Source: Chthoniobacterales bacterium (lineage in GTDB: Bacteria; Verrucomicrobiota; Verrucomicrobiia; Chthoniobacterales; UBA10450). From it: DNA of 6,604 bases. The stretch covers positions 1-6,604 of the forward strand of contig JACCZO010000171.1 of the NCBI GenBank assembly GCA_013695925.1. The letters are read 5' to 3'. The notes beneath the pieces were generated by a model. The model searched no databases. It saw only the letters and a list, made by a program, of their open reading frames with translations, and had not been told where the DNA came from. Below are positions 1-4,838 of the stretch, piece after piece. Each line of letters begins with the position of its first letter. The first letter of the stretch is position 1. Both the position numbers and the translations under genes were made by a program.

Positions 1-93
1 GGCACGCGCCTCGCGGGACACATCCGCGCCGGGAAGAGCTTTTTCGCGAGGCGCAAAAAAGAGCGGGCGAGGCGCCCGCGCTCCCCGGAGAGG
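1..93. repeat. Palindromic intergenic element, copy A (left edge cut by window)
   Basis: This is a divergent copy of the element that fills every gene junction in the window. The left arm begins at the window edge: GCACGCGCCTCGCG at 2-15 is identical to 4680-4693 of copy C. The right arm holds a perfect 7-bp hairpin, GCGGGCG at 63-69 and CGCCCGC at 73-79, with an AGG loop, followed by the GCTCCCCGGAG tail. Copy B has the same AGG loop and tail, but its stem is GCACGCG/CGCGTGC, so both sides of the stem have changed together. An internal 10-bp inverted repeat (6-15 with 45-54) and a GAGCTTTTT spacer at 36-44 correspond to the inner parts of copies B and C. The upstream end lies outside the window. 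Calling it REP-like is an inference. Confidence 0.75.
87..93 (+). promoter_or_regulatory. Ribosome binding site of the ABC ATPase gene, inside the repeat tail
   Basis: GGAGAGG lies 8 nt before the ATG at 102, which is good Shine-Dalgarno spacing. Its GGAG is the conserved tail of the palindromic element: copies B and C end CCAGAG and CCGGAG at the same place. The hairpin at 63-79 ends 7 nt upstream. It supports the start at 102. Confidence 0.7.
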
Positions 94-101
94 ATAACAC
101 C

Positions 102-779
102 ATGCTCGATCCACTGATCAAACTCGCCGGCATCGAACGCTCTTATCCGTTGGGCAAACAGCAGTTCTTCTATGTCCTGCGCGAGATCGACCTGGAGGTT
201 GAGGAAGGCGATTTTGTTTCGGTAATGGGTCCGTCGGGCGCGGGTAAATCGACCCTCCTGCATTTGTTAGGCATGCACGACTTCGGTTGGACCGGAGAAT
301 ATTTCCTCAACGGCGTCGGGGTCCATCAACTGAAACCGAAGGAGCGTACCACCCTGCGCAACGAGCAGATCGGTTTCGTGTTCCAGAATTACAACCTGCT
401 CGATGACCTGACGGTTTACGAAAATCTCGACATCCCCCTTTCCTATCGGCGCTACAGCAAATCGGAGCGGAGCGCGCTCGTCGCGGACGCGCTCGATCGC
501 TTTTCGATTGTCGGGAAAAAAGATCTCTACCCGCGCCAGCTTTCCGGCGGCCAGCAGCAGCTCGTGAGCATCGCGCGCGCCGTCATCGCGAGCCCGAAGC
601 TCATCCTGGCCGACGAGCCGACCGGCAATCTCCATTCCAGCCAGGCTGAGGAGATCATGCAGCTTTTCACAAAGCTGAACGGCGAAGGCACCACCATCAT
701 CCAAGTCACCCATTCCGAAACCAACGCCGCCTACGGCAATCGCATCATCCAGCTCCGCGACGGCTGGATCGTGAAATGA
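102..779 (+). CDS. ABC transporter ATP-binding protein, MacB/LolD type
   Basis: This is a 225-residue stand-alone nucleotide-binding subunit, the usual length for LolD/MacB-type ATPases. It should hydrolyse ATP at the cytoplasmic face of the inner membrane to drive an FtsX-type permease. All core motifs are visible: Walker A GPSGAGKST at 43-51, Q-loop Gln95 in FVFQNYNLL, signature LSGGQQQ at 147-153, Walker B LILADEP at 167-173 with catalytic Glu172, and the switch His204 in VTHS. The D-loop reads GNLHSSQ, with His178 where Asp is usual. The start is well placed behind GGAGAGG. The protein has no membrane segment, so it needs a separate permease. The two permeases downstream on the same strand, both without an ATPase domain, are the obvious partners. 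A repeat element separates it from the next gene, so co-transcription is likely but not shown. The family call is firm; the substrate is unknown. Confidence 0.95.
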   Translation: MLDPLIKLAGIERSYPLGKQQFFYVLREIDLEVEEGDFVSVMGPSGAGKSTLLHLLGMHDFGWTGEYFLNGVGVHQLKPKERTTLRNEQIGFVFQNYNLLDDLTVYENLDIPLSYRRYSKSERSALVADALDRFSIVGKKDLYPRQLSGGQQQLVSIARAVIASPKLILADEPTGNLHSSQAEEIMQLFTKLNGEGTTIIQVTHSETNAAYGNRIIQLRDGWIVK

Positions 780-802
780 AACCGCAGCGTCATGCCGGCA
801 GG

Positions 803-934
803 CTGGGGAGCGCACGCGCCCCGCGTGCTGATGACGGCGCCCTCGCCGTCATGAACTTTTCACCAGACGCCCAATCGAAAGATCGTTTTGGCGAGGGCGC
901 CAAAACCAGCACGCGAGGCGCGTGCGCTCCCCAG
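803..934. repeat. Palindromic intergenic element, copy B (most complete)
   Basis: The two outer arms, 803-830 and 907-934, are 28-nt inverted repeats with a single mismatch. Each arm is itself a hairpin; the right one is GCACGCG-AGG-CGCGTGC at 909-925, with GCTCCCC as its outer foot. Directly inside the arms sit two more perfect 9-bp hairpins with 4-nt loops: 831-839 with 844-852 (loop CCCT), and 885-893 with 898-906 (loop AGGG). The spacer 853-884 begins GAACTTTT. The cores of the two inner hairpins are also exact complements of each other (GGCGCCCTCGCC at 836-847, GGCGAGGGCGCC at 890-901), so a second fold is possible. The element fills most of the gap between the ATPase stop and the next gene. 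No transposase is present. A REP/BIME-like non-autonomous mobile element is the best interpretation. Function in RNA (stability, attenuation) is possible. Confidence 0.85.
831..860 (+). terminator. Possible weak rho-independent terminator within copy B
   Basis: A 9-bp GC-rich stem (831-839/844-852) with a CCCT loop is followed after 4 nt by TTTT at 857-860, about 50 nt after the ATPase stop codon. The T-run is short and does not touch the stem, so any termination would be partial. Copy C has the same arrangement. Confidence 0.3.
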
Positions 935-983
935 AGATCAGCTGGCCACGCTTTCCGTCAGATTCCTTAATCCAAACCTGCTT

Positions 984-1994
984 ATGAAAAACCTGCTCCT
1001 CATCACCACGCTCCTCGCCTTCAGCGCGCTCAGCGCGGGTGCTGCCACCGAAGAAAACATCCACCAAACCCGGCCGGCGAAACCGGGCGGCACCCTCGTC
1101 GTTGACGTCGATTTCGGTTCGATCGAGGTCACGCCCGGCGACAACAACCAGGTCGTGATCGATGCCCACCGCAAGATCGAGGCTTCCTCGAAAGAGAAGG
1201 AAGAAAATTACTTCAAGGAGGTCCCCCTCACGATCACCGTCGAGGGTGATCGCGTCATTGTCCGCGCCACTCGCCGGCAGGAGTCGTTAGGCAAACAGCT
1301 CAGGCAATTGCTCGGGCACACCCGGACCGAAGGCCACTACAAGCTGAGTGTGCCGGCTAGCTTCAGCACCGATCTCGACACTTCCGGCGGCAACATCACC
1401 GTCAGCGGACTGACCGGGAAACAAACGACCGACACCAGCGGCGGCGATCTCAGCTTCAGCCGAATCCACGGCGAAATTCACGGCGACACCAGCGGGGGCG
1501 ACATCACGGCGAAGGATTGCGACGGCGCGACGAATCTCGATACCAGCGGCGGCCGGATCGAAGTCACCGGTGGCCAGGGCAAACTGAACGCGGACACCTC
1601 CGGCGGCAACGTCACCGTGCTCAATCGCGTCGGCGACACCACCGTCGAGAGCAGCGGCGGCAAACTCCGTCTCGGCCACATCAGCGGAAATCTGCGCGCC
1701 GAAACTTCCGGCGGGTCGGTCTCGGCCATCCTGCCCTCGCCGGTGGCCGGCGATGTGCGACTGGAGACTTCCGGCGGCAGCATCACCGTCCTTGCCCCGG
1801 CGGGCGATGCCCTAACGATCGATGCCGAAACCAGTGCGGGCAGCGTGCGCAGCGATCTCCCGATCAATCGCAGCAGCTCCGACAGCGATTCACTTAAAGG
1901 CACGCTCAACGGCGGCGGGAAGAAGCTCGTTCTCCGCAGCAGCGCCGGCTCGATCGATATTGTGTCGGCCGACAAGGAGACCGCCCAGCAATGA
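984..1994 (+). CDS. Secreted DUF4097-type beta-solenoid repeat protein (putative adhesin family)
   Basis: This is a 336-residue exported protein. The ATG at 984 is chosen because it gives a classic signal peptide: MK, a hydrophobic stretch at about 3-17, and a likely cut after AGA (residues 18-20). The frame stays open upstream to an ATG at 888, but that extension is translated from the palindromic repeat and would bury the signal peptide. No Shine-Dalgarno is clear. Residues about 35-130 form a non-repetitive N-terminal beta-rich part. From residue 133 the chain is a ladder of [DE][TS]SGG or SAG turns at 133, 151, 169, 187, 205, 223, 241, 262, 283 and 319. The first seven are spaced exactly 18 residues apart. 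This is the pattern of DUF4097 'putative adhesin' proteins and implies a beta-solenoid. No membrane anchor or cell-wall motif is visible at the C-terminus. Its place between an ABC ATPase and its permeases suggests an extracytoplasmic partner or cargo, which is inference. No enzyme motif is seen. Confidence 0.85.
   Translation: MKNLLLITTLLAFSALSAGAATEENIHQTRPAKPGGTLVVDVDFGSIEVTPGDNNQVVIDAHRKIEASSKEKEENYFKEVPLTITVEGDRVIVRATRRQESLGKQLRQLLGHTRTEGHYKLSVPASFSTDLDTSGGNITVSGLTGKQTTDTSGGDLSFSRIHGEIHGDTSGGDITAKDCDGATNLDTSGGRIEVTGGQGKLNADTSGGNVTVLNRVGDTTVESSGGKLRLGHISGNLRAETSGGSVSAILPSPVAGDVRLETSGGSITVLAPAGDALTIDAETSAGSVRSDLPINRSSSDSDSLKGTLNGGGKKLVLRSSAGSIDIVSADKETAQQ
1380..1964 (+). repeat. 54-bp periodic coding repeats (18-residue beta-solenoid rungs)
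   Basis: Codons for the TSGG-type turn recur at 1380, 1434, 1488, 1542, 1596, 1650 and 1704, an exact 54-bp step. They then recur at 1767 and 1830 (63-bp steps) and 1938 (108 bp, two periods). The turn weakens from TSGG to TSAG and SSAG towards the end. Between turns only the pattern of alternating small and hydrophobic residues is kept, so the duplication is old and the spacing is kept by protein structure. Confidence 0.85.
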
Positions 1995-2025
1995 GTGCGC
2001 GAGAAGGGCGCGGGCTTCTCGGAGT

Positions 2026-2110
2026 CTGGGGAGCGCGCGCCGCCCACTCGCCTTCCTCGGTGTCCCAGCCGGAGCTTTCCGCCTGCGAAGGCTGTTCCGC
2101 GAGGCGCGTG
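2026..2110. repeat. Palindromic intergenic element, copy D (degenerate)
   Basis: A broken copy lies between the DUF4097 gene and permease 1. The left arm survives as CTGGGGAGCGCGCGC at 2026-2040. The spacer survives as GGAGCTTTCC at 2071-2080, in the GARCTTT position of the other copies. Part of the right arm survives as CGCGAGGCGCGTG at 2098-2110, which keeps the AGG loop, but the GCTCCCC foot is gone and permease-like sequence follows within 10 bases. A short inverted repeat, GAGAAG at 2001-2006 and CTTCTC at 2015-2020, precedes it. The loss of the foot next to a gene remnant suggests a rearrangement at this spot. Confidence 0.6.
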
Positions 2111-2119
2111 GCAGTGCCC

Positions 2120-2188
2120 GTCGCCTGCTGGATTCCCGCCCGCCGCGCTTCTCGAGTCGATCCCATGATCGACCTCCGCGCAGGATGA
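2120..2188 (+). pseudogene. Remnant of a permease C-terminus (ADOP/FtsX-type)
   Basis: The frame ending at the TGA of 2186-2188 reads CWIPARRASRVDP, then MIDLRAG and stop. This matches the conserved C-terminal tail of the neighbouring permease 1 (CWFPARRATRVDP, then IVALRYE and stop). At the DNA level the first bases are nearly identical to about 4583-4609. Upstream of 2120 the same frame is repeat sequence rather than a transmembrane segment, so only the last 22 or so codons of a gene of about 800 codons remain. No expression is expected. It probably records a former tandem permease copy, either deleted or overwritten when the adjacent repeat inserted or recombined. Confidence 0.75.
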
Positions 2189-2205
2189 AAAAATAGATCG
2201 CAATT

Positions 2206-4650
2206 ATGCTGACCGACTTTCGTTACGCCATCCGCATGCTGATCAAGTCGCCGGCTTTCAGCCTTATCGCCATCGTCGCGCTGGCGCTCGGCATCGGCGC
2301 CAACACCGCCATCTTTAGCGTGGTCAATGCCGTCCTCCTGCGGCCCCTGCCTTACCCGGAGCCGGACAAACTTCTTCTTCTCCGTGAGCGGATGCCGATC
2401 TTCGAATCCGGCTCGGTCAGTTACCCTAACTATCTCGATTGGCGCGCAGCCCAACTTAGCTTTACCGACCTCGCGCTCTTCCGGCGCGATTCAATGAATC
2501 TCTCCAGCCGTGACGAGAGCAGTCCGCCGGAGCGAGTCTCTGGTGGTCTCATGACTTGGAACATGATGCGAATCGTCGGGCTCAAGCCGGTTATCGGACG
2601 CGATTTAACCGAGGCAGAAGACATCCCCGGCGGCCCCAGGGTCGCGCTGATCAGCGAGCGGCTCTGGAAAAAGCGCTTCGGCCACTCCCCTAAAGTGCTC
2701 GGGCAAAAGCTGATCATCGATACGGTGCCGCGCGAGATCGTAGGCGTGCTCCCAGACACAATGCGGGTGCTCCGCACGAGCGATGTCTATCTTCCGTTAG
2801 GCGATCTGCGCGCCGAAGAAAACGTCCTGCAACGCGATAATCATCCCGGCTTCTCCGTCCTGGGACGCCTCAAACCGGGCTTCACCCTGGAGCAGGCCCG
2901 AGCGGATTTGGCCAACATCGCGCGCGAGCTGACCCGTAAATATCCCGCGACCAACACCGGCCGTTCGATTAACGCGCGCACCCTGCTCGATTCGGGCGTC
3001 GGCGATTACCGACAGAATCTGAACCTCCTGCTCGCGGCCGTTGCCTGCGTGTTGCTCATCGCCTGCGCGAATGTCGCCAACCTGCAATTGGCGCGAGCGC
3101 TTTCCCGCAGCAAGGAGCTCGCGGTGCGCATCGCGATGGGCGCGAGTCGCTGGCGGTTGATGCGGCTCGTCCTGGTCGAAAGCGCCCTCCTCAGTCTGGT
3201 CGGCGGCGCGGTCGGATTGCTCATCGCGATCTGGAGTCTCGATGCAATCCACGCTCTTAGCCCGGCGGATTCTCTCCGCTTCCAGGAGACAAGGATCGAC
3301 GCGCTGACGCTCTTCTTCACCACGGCGACAGCCTTGCTTTGTGGAATTCTCGTCGGCGTCTGGCCCGCCTGGCGTGTCTCCCGCCTCGCTTCGCTCAGCG
3401 GCATTTTGCACGAAACCGGCACGCGCGGCGGCAGCGACAGCGCGGGGCGGCAACGCGCCCGTGGCGTTCTCGTGGTGGTGCAGGTCGCACTTGCCCTCGT
3501 GCTGCTGGCCGGGGCCGGCCTAACGCTGAAGAGTTTCTGGCGCTCGCAGAACGCTCCCCTCGGTTTTAACCCGGATCACATCCTCACGATGACGCTTTCG
3601 CTCCCGGGCGCACGCTATGACGCAGATGAAAAGGTCGTTGCCTTCTACCGGCAGCTTGTTCAACGGGTGGAGGCGCTGCCCGGGGTGGTGGCGGCCGCCA
3701 TCGGGCAAAATATTCCCTTCGATAACACCGAGTGGGACAGCTCCTTTCACATCACCGGCACCCCGCCCGCACCTCACGGGCAGGAACCTTCCGCGGAAGT
3801 AAATATGATCTCGCAGGATTACTTCAAGGTGCTCCAGATGCCGATCCTGCGCGGCCGTAATTTCGGCCCGGAGGACAGGCCAAAGCAGCCGCGCTCCGTC
3901 ATCATCGACGACAGCTTCGCCCGGCGATTCTTCTCTGGCCAGGACCCGATCGGGCAACACTTGGACGATAACCAGACGAACGACGAGAAGGCCCCGCCGC
4001 TTACCATCGTGGGCGTGGTGCCGCGAGTCCGCTCCGATGTTCCGGGAGAGGAATTCGACCGGCAACAACTTCCCCAGCTCTATTTCTGCGCCTCCCAACT
4101 CGCAACCCACGAAAACACGCTGCTCATTAGGGTAAAAAGCGGCGATCCGGCAAGCCTTGCGCCCGCCGTCCTGCGCGAGGTGCAAGGCATCGATCCCGAC
4201 CAGCCGATCGCGGATATCTCCACCATGGAAAAGAACATCTCGGAGGGCCTCGCCACCCGCCGCCTAACGATGACGCTGCTCGGCGCTTTCGCCGCGCTTG
4301 CCCTCCTCCTGGCCAGCGTCGGGCTCTATGGCGTGATGGCGTTGAACGTGACGCAGCGGACGCGCGAATTCGGGATTCGTCTCGCCCTCGGCGCGCCACG
4401 GCGCGATGTTTTCCGGCTCGCGCTTGGACGCGGCTTGTTCCTTGTCGGGATCGGGCTGGCGGTGGGATTGTTAGGCGCGCTCGGCGCCGGTCGCGCGTTG
4501 ACCAGCCTGCTCTACGACACCGGCGGGATCGATCCGGCGGCCCTCCTCACCGCCATCGTCGCGCTCGCCGGGGTTGCTCTGCTCGCCTGCTGGTTCCCCG
4601 CCCGCCGCGCCACCCGGGTCGATCCGATTGTCGCGCTTCGTTATGAGTAA
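2206..4650 (+). CDS. ABC transporter permease, duplicated FtsX/MacB-type (ADOP family), permease 1
   Basis: This is a complete 814-residue inner-membrane permease made of two FtsX/MacB-like halves in one chain, as in the ADOP family (about 800 residues). The start MLTDFRYAIR is the family's typical N-terminus and the same as in permease 2. Membrane segments lie at about 17-42, 272-296, 324-346 and 367-390 in the first half, and at about 419-442, 687-712, 743-765 and 778-797 in the second. Large periplasmic MacB_PCD-type domains fill about 45-270 and 445-685. The conserved cytoplasmic stretches ELAVRIAMGASRWRLMR (304-320) and EFGIRLALGAPRRDVFR (721-737) follow the second segment of each half and are expected to contact the ATPase. 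It has no nucleotide-binding domain, so the ATPase at 102-779 is the likely engine. Known relatives (MacB, LolCDE) couple ATP hydrolysis to movement of periplasmic domains and do not pump through a channel. AGGA at 2182-2185 is 20 nt before the ATG, too far for a good ribosome site. Substrate unknown. Confidence 0.95.
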   Translation: MLTDFRYAIRMLIKSPAFSLIAIVALALGIGANTAIFSVVNAVLLRPLPYPEPDKLLLLRERMPIFESGSVSYPNYLDWRAAQLSFTDLALFRRDSMNLSSRDESSPPERVSGGLMTWNMMRIVGLKPVIGRDLTEAEDIPGGPRVALISERLWKKRFGHSPKVLGQKLIIDTVPREIVGVLPDTMRVLRTSDVYLPLGDLRAEENVLQRDNHPGFSVLGRLKPGFTLEQARADLANIARELTRKYPATNTGRSINARTLLDSGVGDYRQNLNLLLAAVACVLLIACANVANLQLARALSRSKELAVRIAMGASRWRLMRLVLVESALLSLVGGAVGLLIAIWSLDAIHALSPADSLRFQETRIDALTLFFTTATALLCGILVGVWPAWRVSRLASLSGILHETGTRGGSDSAGRQRARGVLVVVQVALALVLLAGAGLTLKSFWRSQNAPLGFNPDHILTMTLSLPGARYDADEKVVAFYRQLVQRVEALPGVVAAAIGQNIPFDNTEWDSSFHITGTPPAPHGQEPSAEVNMISQDYFKVLQMPILRGRNFGPEDRPKQPRSVIIDDSFARRFFSGQDPIGQHLDDNQTNDEKAPPLTIVGVVPRVRSDVPGEEFDRQQLPQLYFCASQLATHENTLLIRVKSGDPASLAPAVLREVQGIDPDQPIADISTMEKNISEGLATRRLTMTLLGAFAALALLLASVGLYGVMALNVTQRTREFGIRLALGAPRRDVFRLALGRGLFLVGIGLAVGLLGALGAGRALTSLLYDTGGIDPAALLTAIVALAGVALLACWFPARRATRVDPIVALRYE

Positions 4651-4670
4651 CCAGCGATCGCGCCACTGGC

Positions 4671-4806
4671 CTGGGGAGCGCACGCGCCTCGCGTGCCGGC
4701 GACCCCGAATGCTTTCGGGGTCGCGAACTTTTGCCCGCCTGCCGCGTCGAGGGTGGTTTCGGCGGGGGCGCCGCAACCAGTACGCGAGGGCGCGTGCGCT
4801 CCCCGG
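4671..4806. repeat. Palindromic intergenic element, copy C
   Basis: The outer arms 4671-4698 and 4779-4806 are inverted copies, with a few mismatches and one inserted base on the right. The left arm begins CTGGGGAGCGCACGCGCC, as in copy B. Inner hairpin 1 (4699-4709 with 4714-4724) is a perfect 11-bp stem with a TGCT loop. Its sequence is unrelated to that of hairpin 1 in copy B, although it sits in the same place. It is followed by the same GAACTTTT spacer (4725-4732). Inner hairpin 2 (4755-4764 with 4769-4778) is 10 bp with one mismatch and a GGGG loop, directly against the right arm. The element starts 20 nt after the permease 1 stop and ends 32 nt before the permease 2 start. Its geometry is kept while its stems have diverged. 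Confidence 0.8.
4699..4732 (+). terminator. Possible weak rho-independent terminator within copy C
   Basis: A perfect 11-bp GC-rich stem with a TGCT loop is followed after 4 nt by TTTT at 4729-4732, about 50 nt after the permease 1 stop. It matches the hairpin/GAACTTTT arrangement of copy B. The T-run is short, so partial read-through into permease 2 is likely. Confidence 0.35.
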
Positions 4807-4838
4807 AGTATTGCCGCCACGCCTAACGAATAACAACT

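Noticed and set aside
803..934. Cloverleaf-like RNA gene such as a tRNA
   Set aside because: Arm lengths, loops and the absence of T-loop and acceptor features do not fit a tRNA. The recurrence in every junction fits a repeat family.
776..970. Small + strand frame overlapping the end of the ATPase gene
   Set aside because: It runs through repeat copy B, overlaps the ATPase stop codon, and shows no recognisable protein features.
888..983. N-terminal extension of the DUF4097-type gene to an upstream ATG at 888
   Set aside because: The extra 32 codons are translated palindromic repeat, and a clear signal peptide begins at 984.
1380..1964. CRISPR-like direct repeats
   Set aside because: The periodic signal is a 12-bp coding turn within one open frame, with diverged, structure-bearing intervals and no true repeat/spacer pattern.
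1991..2119. Small gene starting at the ATG that overlaps the DUF4097 stop
   Set aside because: Apart from the permease-like tail from 2120, the frame is repeat sequence. It is better read as a remnant joined to copy D than as a real 65-residue protein.
1478..2203. Long minus-strand open frame of 241 codons
   Set aside because: It lies opposite the DUF4097 coding repeats and the repeat-rich gap. It is a mirror of GC-rich codon use, with low-complexity Pro/Ser/Arg content and no domain.
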